Origin: Cyprinodon diabolis
Taxonomy: Eukaryota; Chordata; Actinopteri; Cyprinodontiformes; Cyprinodontidae
Length of the DNA: 64,000 bases
Direction: 5' to 3'
NCBI GenBank assembly: GCA_030533445.1
Contig: CM060069.1
Span: forward strand, 4,384,716 to 4,448,715
Made by a program: the position numbers and the translations under genes. Shown piece by piece: positions 9,959 to 19,002 of this stretch (positions are counted from its first letter, which is position 1; the number at the start of each line of letters is the position of its first letter). The notes beneath the pieces were generated by a model that saw only the letters and a program-made list of their open reading frames with translations, had not been told where the DNA came from and searched no databases.

Positions 9959-11175
9959 CCGTAAATCCGCTAATATTGGCCTGTATTCCATTAGCAGCCG
10001 GGTCTCTAATAATGGCCTGTCTGGCTGTCGGCAGAGGTAAATACTGGCCGGACTCTTATATAGGCCGGGGCTATAATTAGAACCAACAATGTTCCTGGGC
10101 AGTCCTCAACAACTTGTCATAGTGACATACAAGTACTACAGGGGGGACATATTTGCTAACGAATCCAAGCCATTAGCATGGGAAGTCCCATCCTTAGCAC
10201 AGACGGTGCCGCAGACAGGAGGTCTGCTTGTTTTGTTTTTATGACCAAAATTGCGGAAAAAAACACGTGAAGTTTCACCAGCTACAAGTGCGAGGTGCGC
10301 GAGAAAGCTGGGACCCTTTTTCCACCTGGATCTCCGCTCTTTTTCACCGTCATGTCCCTCCGTTGTCGGACTACTCGCCCACACTTCCTAATATTTTTGC
10401 ATGGGAAGTCCCATCCTTAGCACAGACAGTGCCGCAGACAGGAGGTCGGCTTGTTTTGTTTTTATGACTGAAATTGCGGAAAAAAACACGTGAAGTTTCA
10501 CCAACTACAAGTGCGAGGTGCGCGAGAACACTGGGACCCTTTTTCCACCTGGATCTCTGCTCTTTTTCACCGTAATGTCCCTCCGTTGTCGGACTACTCG
10601 CCCCCACTTCCTCACCGCCTTGGCCGTATCTAGACCCACATCCTATTATAGCGCGGACCACGCTTCAATATTAAGCATTAATAAAAAATTTCTGTGTCAA
10701 GCTCATTGTGACACACTGCTGCAGGAGTATAACCAGTCACACAATCATTCTGATCTGAAAGACAGATGTGATTACCGGCAGGTCTGGTGGTAACCAGGAA
10801 GCGTTAAAATGACAGAATTTCGTTGGCCTTCGTTGTTCTGAATTTCTCTTGAAGTATATGATACCGGTAGCCTACTTCCACTTAGCCTGCCTCAAATAAA
10901 ATTTTGCTGTGATGGCAGAACAGTTTGCATTTTTTTTTTTTTTTTTACTTTGTTTCGCAAGTCAGTTTGGCCAAGATTCCATTCTGTGTCTTCTTTTTTG
11001 TTTTGTATTGCCGTGCAGAAAAATTGCAGCTGCTGGAAGATGTCTGAATAATGTTCTGTTTTGATCAAATAGAAATAGAGGCCCGCCTCTAATTCTGGCC
11101 TCCTTCCAATAATGGCCTGGACCAAGATGTACCTGAGTGAAATAAAGGCCCCGGCCTATATTAGAGGATTTACGG
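9959..11175. mobile_element. TA-flanked MITE (1,217 bp)
   Basis: Termini are inverted repeats starting CCGTAAATCC.CTAATAT. TA is duplicated at 9957-9958 and 11176-11177. The intact right arm of the host palindrome gives the empty site: its complement reads CTGAATTAAGTAATT with a single TA at exactly this point. TA duplication fits Tc1/mariner (or a pogo/Tigger relative). No transposase is present. Contains a 222-bp tandem duplication. Confidence 0.85.
10177..10620. repeat. 222-bp tandem duplication inside the MITE
   Basis: The segment starting GCATGGGAAGTCCCATCC at 10177 recurs at 10399. The two units match almost completely, including CACGTGAAGTTTCACCA and TCCCTCCGTTGTCGGACTAC. The period is 222 bp. 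Confidence 0.9.
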
Positions 11176-11689
11176 TAAGTAATTTTAAACAATTAGTGGT
11201 TTGTTATGTAGAAAAGCATAGAACCGACATATTAAATTATTATATTGAAATACTTTGTTAGTATAATGGCAAATCTTTACGTTTTAACCAGTCAGTGAGT
11301 TATGGATGTTTTAAAATGTTGGATGACTGGACAATTGGTCCAAAAGAGGAGTCCAATCGCAGCTCAAGTAGGACATTACAAGGAAAGGAGACTTATGTCT
11401 TCTGAAAGCCACCGTTTTTTTCACCTCAATAGAGCTTTTCATTGGACTAACTATGCGGTTTGTTGGCTATATCAGCAGGCTAATAAATATTAAGTACTGT
11501 ATTGTGATATTAAAATTTGTATTTATTTATATAAATTTTATTATAATGTTTAATCAGACCTCAAATTTTATATTTAGTTAAGAGTGAGATGGTTAATTTT
11601 CGGAGGCGTGGATGACTTGACCCTGGAAGAGAAATCTTTTTCTCCTGACTTCTATAAGAAAATCAAAGTCAGGATTTTCTCTGACTGAC

Positions 11690-12025
11690 AGCCCTGTGGC
11701 TGCAAGGCTATCTGTCAGAGGTGGCAGTCTGCAGCACTAGGGCCTCCAGGGCACCGTCCTGTCTCCATTTCTCTTCACCCTCTACACCTTCACCTTGTGG
11801 GCTGTGTGTCTGAGGGGAATGAGCTGGAGTACCGGTCAGTCATCATGGACTTTGTGGACTGTTGAAAAAACACCTGTGTGTAAACACCAGTTAGACCAAG
11901 GCGATGGTGATCGACTTCAGGAGACGACCCCGTGTGAACATTCAGGGGCAGGACATAGAAACTGTTGAGAGTTTCAAATACCTGGGTATTCACGTCAATA
12001 AGAAAGCTAACTGGACACATAACAC
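11690..12025 (+). pseudogene. LINE reverse-transcriptase fragment
   Basis: The translation gives two RT landmarks out of order of frame: a GxxQGTVLSPFLFTLYT-like palm segment (about 11715-11790) and a downstream segment MVIDFRRR ... FKYLGIHVN (about 11900-11995). The catalytic YADD region between them is missing. Both are standard for CR1/L2/Rex1-type LINEs. It sits in the loop of the palindrome. Confidence 0.65.
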
Positions 12026-12690
12026 CATAATAGTAATTGGAAATAACTATCCAACATTTTAACTTTTTGTAAAAAATGTACTTTTTCCCCTACATTTTGA
12101 AATCAATACTAACAAAGTATTTCAAGATAATTTAATATGTCGGTTCTTTGCTTTTGTACATAACAAAAAACTAATTGTTTAAAATTACTTAATTCAGAAT
12201 TGTTTGGGTTATCCATAAGTACTGAACTTTGCTGAATCGAGCCACAAAACTACTGTAAATAGCAGTTTCAGCTGACGCTCTTATAAGTGGCGTAGTAGCA
12301 CAGGCACACTCAGTAGGGTTAAACAAGCGCACCCTTTCCCAGGCTGTTGTTCTATTGGCTGGAATGGTTGCTAAGCGACGATCCAAGTGCAATCCGCGAG
12401 AGAGCAAAAAAAATCCGCAAGCAGAGCCTACGGGTTTGCGAGCGTATCTGAGATTCGTGCAGAGCGCGGTTTGTGCGCGAAGAGAAGGAGGCAAGCGAGA
12501 GGAGAAAATATCTGTGCAAGAAGCATTAAATCTGAGAGAAGAAACAAAGATTTGAGAGAGAAGAGAAAATATTTGAGAGAGAGCGCATGTTTTGAGTGTG
12601 AGCATTATAAGTTTTGAGTGCACGAAGATGAAATTCTTTTCTCAAATTGAAATTATGTGCTCTTGCATTATGACAGGATAATTCTCCCAT

Positions 12691-13625
12691 ACTCTTAGTG
12701 GGTCACTCTGTTAGCTAAAGGTATTTTTTACAGTCTCTATATTCGAGTTAACGCTTAATCAATTGCTAAACTAGTTGAAGATTATTTCAAAAATCACAAT
12801 TAATATGATTAACTGTTTCAGCTGTAGGCATTCTTGACCCACAGTGACTCACCCAAGCACTAGGCATTCTTGACCCACACTGGTCTCTGTGCAAATGGAA
12901 AGTTCACTAGGCCATAATATAATCCAAGTGTATGTTGTACAGACTGACCCAGCTAATGAGCCATTGCTCTGGTCCTTTATAAACATATAGGCTTTGATCT
13001 TCTTGTCTGGTTTCCCGTTTGGATAATCATTGAAAAGGTCATTTGGAGCAGGAGTCCCCAAAGTGGGGTCTGCACATGTTTGAGTGCATGCTGAGGTATG
13101 ACCAAGTGTAACTGTGTTTTCCTCTCCACCATGTTCCTCCCTCTGCTCTCTGCCTTGGCCTGGAGTAGTGTTTTGACTCTGTGTATATGACACTGTGTAC
13201 TTGTCAAGTACACAGTCAAGTACACAGTATCACTGTATCATTTCTGAAGTTTTGAATTTTGCAGGTGCACGCTTGATTTGTGGACAAATCACAACACCAT
13301 AAACAAATGTTGAGCTCTTTGAGATAAGCTTTATGTCTTTTCTCTATAGGCCCAACATTCTTTGCTTGTGAATTCAGTAGGGGTTGGCTTGTTTGCTTTG
13401 CTTACCTCTGTTTTATATATATATAATTTTTTTTTTAGTATGATTGGAGCTTTGGATTTTATGAACTAGCTCTACTGGTTGTCATGGGAAGTTGAAGGGG
13501 ATGTGGGACTTGAAACTGGGGTCAATCCCCCCCCTGTTGTGTTATAAAAGGAAGCTTTCTATACTCAGTGGACTTCAGACTTAACTGTAAATCTGCTTGA
13601 CAATCTGTGACTAGATATATTTTGG
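12691..13625. other. Unannotated intronic DNA
   Basis: Contains a small duplicated phrase (AGGCATTCTTGACCCACA at about 12825 and 12862) and a short CAAGTACACAGT direct repeat near 13205-13230. No gene or named repeat was recognised. Confidence 0.35.
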
Positions 13626-13629
13626 TTAA

Positions 13630-14436
13630 AGGGGTCATAGAATTATTATATAGGGTATTTGGTGCTGGTCCTTAAGGTCTCTGAATAGGGTGTGTAACAT
13701 TGTCAGGGGTGAAAATGGCATACTTACCATTCTATGAGCCCTAATTCAAGCCTGGTTAAAAGCCCTAGAATGAAACAACAGGTTTTATTCCTTTTATGGT
13801 ATGCTCATGGATATTTAGATAAGCTGTGCGCTGATTGGTTGGTTTACAACGAGTGAAGCTGCTGAGCAAAGACGCATCATAGCAACAAGCACTTAGTCAC
13901 ATTGTAATTGTTGATATGATAGGATGACCAGAAGTCAAAATTTTAAAATCGTCCGGGACTTTGGTCAACTACATTGCAGCAGAACTGAGCTGTGAGCTCT
14001 GGGGCTGGTCCTGGAACCCCAGCAGATGGGGGCAGGAGCCAGCGTGGGACGAAGCGACTGAACCTGACCCAGTGATGGTAGCCCGTGCTTCCCCCCGCCT
14101 GCCTTACCGGTCCCCAGCCCCCCTTCCTCAGGCAAAGGATGGGCGGCTCATCGCTCTCTGCTGAGGTCTGGTCCAATCAGCGGCCAAGCACTTGACACCC
14201 CCCGGGGCATGACAAATGTACAGGCCCGAACCAAATAAGGCAACATCCCCGAGTTTAAGTCAACTCTGGGCTTCGTTTGAATTTGCCTGTTTTATGGTGG
14301 AAGTTTAGAATTGTGAGATTTGCAGAGAAAGGAGGTGTTGATGGTGTTTGAACTTCTCTGTACGTCCATTTCACCCACTGAAATATCACTATTCATCTAT
14401 GACAATGTAAACTCAGTTTCAGATTCTATGACCCCT
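13630..14436. mobile_element. piggyBac-type MITE (807 bp)
   Basis: TTAA at 13626-13629 and 14437-14440 flanks perfect inverted ends AGGGGTCATAGAAT / ATTCTATGACCCCT. There is no transposase ORF. The right TTAA is shared with a second candidate element. Confidence 0.8.
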
Positions 14437-14440
14437 TTAA

Positions 14441-14936
14441 TCTCTTGAAACCCGCCGGGCCGCCTTAAGTAGGGGTAATATTTCAGAATGCATAAAATTC
14501 CAAAAGTTTTTCCAGCAGTTAGAGCCATTGTGTGCAGCTTCAAGCTGACACCAAAAGTTCCAATCCCCACAGCTCTGGAACTGTTGTAGCTAAAGGTCTG
14601 ACATTTTCAGCATTTGTGGTTGACATGATGTAGGACATATATAATACAATGAAACCTGCTTTTTCTCAAGAATGTCTTTATTACTGCTGTTCAAAAAAGA
14701 CCTATCATTTCGAGAATAAAAAAAACAACAACTTTGAGTCATATTTGAACTGATACAGGTTGGTTTGTGTTCTACTCACCCAATTTTACTCACCAATTCA
14801 GAAAGTAGAGGATGTTAGCTTTCAAATAATGTATTGCACATGTAATCTGGGCTTACAGTTCCTAAGGTATTAGATTTTTAATTTGAGTATGCAAAAATAG
14901 GCGAGGATTACCCAAAATGAGGTGGATGTTAAGTGG
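14441..14936. mobile_element. Second TTAA-flanked element, adjoining
   Basis: TTAA at 14437-14440 and 14937-14940. The ends are imperfect inverted repeats (TCTCTTGAAACCCGCC against CCACTTAACATCCACC, read inward). It fits a diverged piggyBac-type MITE, but the terminal match is modest. Confidence 0.45.
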
Positions 14937-14940
14937 TTAA

Positions 14941-15316
14941 ATATCTAGCAAGATTATAAAGGTAATTCTTCTCATTTGATGTGTTTTATTGGTTTGATAT
15001 CCGATTAAAAACCACCATTTCACTCTTTAAGCCCCTTAAGCTCTGCTACTTACTCAAACACATTGGCTTCAGCACATGCTCCCTCACTTCCTTCTCATTT
15101 GTCAGTGCTTATTGAGTAGCTGAAAATTCTGCTTGTTTAACTTTTGTGTTTATCTGCTTGTGTGAAAACTTTAATCTGGCTTGTGCAGCTTCAGCCTTCG
15201 CATGTCCTTCAACTGCTGCTATTGCAATATGCGAGCCAGTAGTTCAGCTGTCCCTGGACCTCCAGTCTGTCCTCTCCGTTTGGCTACTTTGTTAGAGTAT
15301 GCTCATTTTCCTGTAG
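14941..15316. other. Unannotated intronic DNA
   Basis: No gene or repeat recognised before the truncated edge of the gypsy LTR. Confidence 0.35.
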
Positions 15317-15877
15317 AGTTTGATTAGCCAAGCAGTTTAGATGGCTTGTCGAGTGTGTTAATTTAGAATGTACCTTGGAGAGGTTCTGGCAGATCCTTTG
15401 AGAGGGGGGGGACCGGTTGGGTCCAGAGACTAAGGATTCATCAGGGAGCTCAGCAGCAGCAGCGTCTAGCTTCTGACTCGTGAGTTTCTGACATTGACTT
15501 GGTTTACTAGCTCTTCCTTGAGAGCTGTAGGAGGAATCCAGACTGATATCTCATGGTTTGGCTTCCTTGGGCAAGCAGGCAGGTTTCCAGGCAAAGCTCA
15601 TCCAGAGCTTCTGGGTTTCCTGTGAGCAAAGAAGACAAAGGCAGGTTAGAATCTAGTTTCTCTCTAGAGCCAACGAAGATTCTCTAAAAATGACAGAGGC
15701 TCAGGTTCGCTAACCAAACTTGGTCAACACTGCGGCGTTGAAGGAAGGTCTGGGTGCTGCTTATATAGGAAGGTCTCCTGATGGGCTGATGAGCTTCAGG
15801 GGTGCTGGAGGGCTCCAGCCCAGGAGACCCACAGCGCACCCTGCTGGAGACAGGTGGTGATTCTCCAGATCCCCACA
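15317..15877 (-). repeat. Element B 3' LTR, truncated
   Basis: Matches 19151-19847 apart from a few changes and the absence of a 131-bp duplication. On the - strand it starts TGTGGGGATCTGG after the polypurine tract. TATATAAG lies at the complement of about 15767-15774, and the predicted R start CCGCAGTGTT is the complement of 15726-15735. The terminal TGTCATGATGG end is lacking. Confidence 0.85.
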
Positions 15878-15892
15878 GTACCCCCCCCCTCA
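15878..15892 (-). promoter_or_regulatory. Polypurine tract of element B
   Basis: The + strand GTACCCCCCCCCTC gives a purine-only run next to the LTR on the - strand, the normal plus-strand primer site of LTR retrotransposons. The same motif precedes the 3' LTRs of C (54429) and A (39410). Confidence 0.7.
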
Positions 15893-16069
15893 AGGTCGGA
15901 TACAAGACGCACCAAAACTAGTCCAGAAAAAGGAAAAAACAAAAAACAACCCACCCAGGGCAGGCGGAGGGGGCAACAGGCAAGGAGGGCAAGAAACGAC
16001 AAAAACAGAGTCCAGAACCAAAAACAACCCACCCAGGGTGGGCGGAGGGGGAACCAGGCAGGGAGGGCA

Positions 16070-16710
16070 AAGGTGGCCAGGTGGCCGGCCGTGGGGCCGA
16101 AGGCATGGCCGACGTTCCGGGGGCCGGCTTCTGGGCCGGAGGCGTGGCAGAAGTTCTGGAGGTCTACCGTTGGGCCTGAGGCGAGGCAGATGCTCAGGAG
16201 GCCTGCCGCGAGGCCGGTGGCGAGGCCGATGTTCTGGAGGTCAACTGCAGGTCCGAAGACGTGGCAGAAGTTTAGGAGGCCTGTAGTTGGACCGGAGACG
16301 AGACAGATGCTCAGGGGGCCGACCGCGGGGCAGAAAGCGAGGCTGACGCTCCGGAGGCCGAGGCTGGAGACGAAGCAGCGTCTTAGGGGGACCACCGCGG
16401 GCCGGAGGCATGGCAGAGGTTCTGGTGACCGGCCGTGAAGCAGAGGTTCTGGAGGCCGGCCGAGGGTCCGGCAACGGATCAGAGTCTTAGGTAGCCAGCT
16501 AAGGGGCCGAAGACGTGGCAGAGGTTCTGGGGGCCGGCCGAGGGTCCGGCAGCGGAGCAGAGTCTTAGGTGGCCGGCCTAGGGTCCGGTAGCGGAGCAGA
16601 GTCTTAGGTGACAGCTGCGGGGCCGGAGGCGAAGCTGACGCTCTGGGGGTCGACCGCGGGGCCGGAGGCGAAGCTGACGCTCTGGAGGCCTGCCACGGGG
16701 CCAGAGGCGA
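16070..16710 (-). repeat. GC-rich coding minisatellite, 39-bp units (element B)
   Basis: Imperfect units built on GAGGCCGGCCGCGGGGCCGG. In one - strand frame they encode a 13-residue GRPPE.LLRLRPR-type repeat. The corresponding array in element C is at 54620-55260. Open frames on the + strand here are shadows of the array. Confidence 0.75.
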
Positions 16711-18092
16711 AGCAGCTTCTTAGGAGGATGACGCTCCAATTTCAGTAGGTAGCCCCATGGGATACCCCGTCTCCTCTTCAGCGGCTGTGGAGCAGGCTCT
16801 GAGGTGACCGCCGACTGCGGCTGTGGAACAGGCTCTGAGGTGACCGCCGACTGCGGCTGTGGAACAGGCTCTGAGGTGACCGCCGACTGCAGCTCTGGAA
16901 CAGAGGAAACCGCGGACTGCGGCTCCTGGACTGGAACAGAGGAGACCGCCGACTGCGGCTCCTGGACTGGAGCAGAGAAGACCGCCGATTGCGGCTCCGG
17001 AACAGAGGAGCCCGCCGATTGTGGCTCCGGATCAGGAACAGAGGAGCCCGCCGATTGCGGCTCCGGATCAGGAACAGAGGAGCCCGCCGACTTTGGCTCC
17101 ACGTCAGGAACAGAGGTGACCACCGACTGTGGCTCCACGTCAGGAACAGAGGTGACCACCGACTGTGGCTCCACCTCGGGAATAGAGGAGACCACCGACT
17201 GTGGCTCCACCTCGGGAACAGAGGAGACCACCGACTGTGGCTCCACCTCAGGAACAGAGGGGACCACCGACTGTGGCTGCAACTCAAGCAAGGGAGAAAC
17301 CGCCTGTAGCGGTAAAGGTTCGGTCTCTGAAGAGGCTGGTGATGCTTGCAGAGGACTCTTGGCGGTCAGGAGCGCCTGCAGAAAAGTCCTGGGAGGCGTA
17401 AAATCACATACCTCTTTAAAATTCTGCTCAGGGGTCTCTGGATGGCACAGAGCTAACTCAGGGGTCTCTAGACGGCACAGAGCTAACTCAGGGGTCTCTA
17501 GACAGCACAGAGCTAATTCAGGGGTCTTTAGACGGCTCAGAACCAGCTCGGGAGTCTCTAGACCGCGTGGAGCTGGTTCATGGGTCTCTAAACGGCACGG
17601 AGCTGGCTCAAGACGGCTCACGGCTGGCTCAGGGGTCTTTAGACGGCTCAGAACCGGCTCAGGGGTCTCTAGACGGCTCAGAGCTGGTTCAGGGGTCTCT
17701 AGACGGCTCAGAGCTGGCTTACGGCGCCGCCGTCTCTTACATCGGCGTTCATTAGGAGCTGGGCTAACAGGTTCAGAGACTGACTGTGGAAAAAGGCTAA
17801 CTGGTGTGTAAGTATATTCGGGTGCTGGTTTAGCTGAAAAGCTAACAGACTTAGAAACTGGGCAATATTGTTTATGGTGAGGTGACAAGAAGGGGAAGAG
17901 GTAATCTCTATCCACGTAATAGAAGTTCCAAAGGTCAGACTCATGGACTATGGGAGGTCTGACTGTTTGGGTTGTGATCTGTGGTTTGATTTTAAGTTTC
18001 CTAATGGATGGTTCTAACTGGTGATCGTGTAAGTGGTGGCAGAAACGGACTAAAACGGGCTGAGATTGACTGAACAAGACTGTACAGGGCAA
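16578..18092 (-). CDS. Repeat-rich ORF replacing pol in element B
   Basis: A 504-codon open frame after gag. From its N-terminus: a KLKI ... HESDLWNFYY ... LFPFL segment (residues about 30-75), a KRRRRRK basic patch (about 118), then about ten 10-residue TPEPALSRLE-type repeats. A proline/glutamate region follows with 12-residue PEVEPQSVVSSV and PVPEPQSAVTSE-type repeats, then KRRRGIPWGYLLKLE, then GRPPE repeats. There are no enzyme motifs. The N-terminal segment is clearly shared with element C, so it is a real family feature. It could be a gag C-terminal extension; a separate protein is also possible. It is in a different frame from the upstream gag piece (frameshift or stop between 18356 and 18092). 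Confidence 0.55.
   Translation of the reverse strand: MPCTVLFSQSQPVLVRFCHHLHDHQLEPSIRKLKIKPQITTQTVRPPIVHESDLWNFYYVDRDYLFPFLSPHHKQYCPVSKSVSFSAKPAPEYTYTPVSLFPQSVSEPVSPAPNERRCKRRRRRKPALSRLETPEPALSRLETPEPVLSRLKTPEPAVSRLEPAPCRLETHEPAPRGLETPELVLSRLKTPELALCCLETPELALCRLETPELALCHPETPEQNFKEVCDFTPPRTFLQALLTAKSPLQASPASSETEPLPLQAVSPLLELQPQSVVPSVPEVEPQSVVSSVPEVEPQSVVSSIPEVEPQSVVTSVPDVEPQSVVTSVPDVEPKSAGSSVPDPEPQSAGSSVPDPEPQSAGSSVPEPQSAVFSAPVQEPQSAVSSVPVQEPQSAVSSVPELQSAVTSEPVPQPQSAVTSEPVPQPQSAVTSEPAPQPLKRRRGIPWGYLLKLERHPPKKLLRLWPRGRPPERQLRLRPRGRPPERQLRLRPRSCHLRLCSATGP
16790..17290 (-). repeat. 36-bp coding minisatellite (PEPQSA repeats), element B
   Basis: Units of 24-36 bp, complement GAACAGAGG.GACCGCCGACTG, encode EPQSAVTSEPVP-like repeats within the long ORF. 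Most unit-length changes are multiples of three, so the frame is kept. Confidence 0.8.
17420..17720 (-). repeat. 30-bp coding minisatellite (SRLETPEP repeats), element B
   Basis: About ten copies of CAGGGGTCTCTAGACGGC-type 30-bp units encode TPEPALSRLE. Element C carries three copies of the same unit at 57970-58060. Confidence 0.85.
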
Positions 18093-18245
18093 GGCTGATC
18101 TGGACTGGTCTGGACTGGACAGGACTAGACTGGACAGAACTGGGCTGTACTGGGCTGAGCTGGGCAGAACTGGACTGAATTGAGCTGGACTGGACTGAGC
18201 TGTACTGGACTGAGCTGGGTTGATCTGGGTTGGACTGGGGTCCTG
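18060..18245 (-). repeat. Short-period CAGTC/CAGCT repeat in the gag-ORF linker (element B)
   Basis: A degenerate 5-bp-based repeat (ACTGGACTGAGCTG on the + strand) covers the end of the gag region. It encodes PVQ/SVQ-rich peptide where it is open. Confidence 0.65.
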
Positions 18246-18355
18246 GATCTAGAACTGGCTCTGATTCGTATCTTATTATCCAGGTGGTCTGCTATACAAA
18301 TGAGCTCATCTAGGGTTTCTGGTTCCTCGATCTTAGCCAGCTCATTCCTAATGTC

Positions 18356-18835
18356 TTAATTTAGGGCGTGGTAGAAAATGTTTTTGAGCATAGAATCAGT
18401 CCATCCAGAAATAGCGGCTCTGACCTGGAAATCAACGGAGAATTCTTCTACAGATCTATCCCCCTGTTTGAAGTTTGACAGATCCTGGGATTTAGCAGAT
18501 TCAAAAAAGGTTAGAGAGAATTTCTTCAAAAAATGTTCATATGTACTGGTTTCTGAAGGAAAATTGGCCTTTCCCCACTTGCGGGCTTTTCCTGATAATC
18601 GGGACAGAATAAAGGTTATCTTTTCCTTATCGTTTGGGAAACTGGAGGGAGAGAGTTCAAAAAACATTTTGCACTGAAGCAGGAACCCGTTAAATCTACT
18701 AGGTATGCCAGAATACCTTTCAGGAAGTGAGAGGCGGACTGCAGGAAGTGACGGGCCGGATTCCGGAAGTGACGAAACTGGGTCTGACCCTTGATGCGGA
18801 GTTGACTCAGGAACCGGAAGTTGAGCTGACGCCAT
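18356..18835 (-). CDS. Gag (capsid-like domain) of gypsy element B, broken
   Basis: The 159-codon frame holds a retrotransposon gag domain: LPERYSGIPSRFNGFLLQC at the start, FPNDKEKITFILSRLSGKA, then FKQGDRSVEEFSVDFQVRA and FYHALN at the end. In this family the domain forms the particle shell. The frame ends at a stop just after HALN, although homology continues for some 30 codons (NELAKIEEPETLDELI). No CCHC zinc knuckle follows. The ATG used by element C next to the LTR is present here too (complement of 19006-19008) but hits a stop after seven codons. Confidence 0.75.
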   Translation of the reverse strand: MASAQLPVPESTPHQGSDPVSSLPESGPSLPAVRLSLPERYSGIPSRFNGFLLQCKMFFELSPSSFPNDKEKITFILSRLSGKARKWGKANFPSETSTYEHFLKKFSLTFFESAKSQDLSNFKQGDRSVEEFSVDFQVRAAISGWTDSMLKNIFYHALN

Positions 18836-18991
18836 GTTGCGATTCTCATGGAGCCTGCAGATTCTAGAAAAGTTAGATTATAAAACTCCAATTGGATGAT
18901 AAATTCACGGAAGGTTGAATCATTTTCATGGATCTGGGTAGCTAGTTCCTCTAGCTACCTCCGGAGGTGATCTGCTGGGTTTTGTTAATGG

Positions 18992-19001
18992 CCGCAGTGT
19001 T
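18992..19001 (-). promoter_or_regulatory. Self-primer-binding site of element B
   Basis: On the - strand, AACACTGCGG starts 1 nt inside the 5' LTR border. It is the exact complement of CCGCAGTGTT, which begins 32 nt after the first base of the LTR TATA box (TATATAAG) and is therefore the predicted RNA 5' end (complement of 19696-19705). It does not resemble a tRNA 3' end, which would give TGG first. Confidence 0.7.
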
Positions 19002-19002
19002 C

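Larger units (their letters stand above)
9465..12690. mobile_element. Long-inverted-repeat (foldback-like) element
   Basis: The left arm is 9465-9958 plus 11176-11264. It is the inverted copy of the right arm, 12107-12690 (about 584 nt), starting ATGGGAGAATTATCCTG at the left edge and ending with its complement at 12690. The left arm is interrupted by a separate MITE (9959-11175). The loop (11265-12106) holds a LINE fragment. A third, single arm lies at 22426-22878, so the arm is a repeat family. No clear TSD was found. Either a foldback-type transposon or two copies in inverted orientation. Confidence 0.75.

Noticed and set aside
9621..10040. 139-codon ORF in the palindrome arm (also 12189-12623 on the - strand)
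   Set aside because: Present in both arms because they are copies; no domain, and it runs through promoter-like motifs and into an unrelated MITE.
17420..17720. Regular 30-bp repeats considered as a CRISPR-like array
   Set aside because: Units are contiguous without unique spacers and encode an in-frame peptide repeat; the DNA is a eukaryotic retroelement.
16804..17811. 335-codon + strand open frame of TADCGSGTE repeats
   Set aside because: It is the antisense shadow of the PEPQSA array in element B. Units that are multiples of three stay open in several frames, so length is not evidence.
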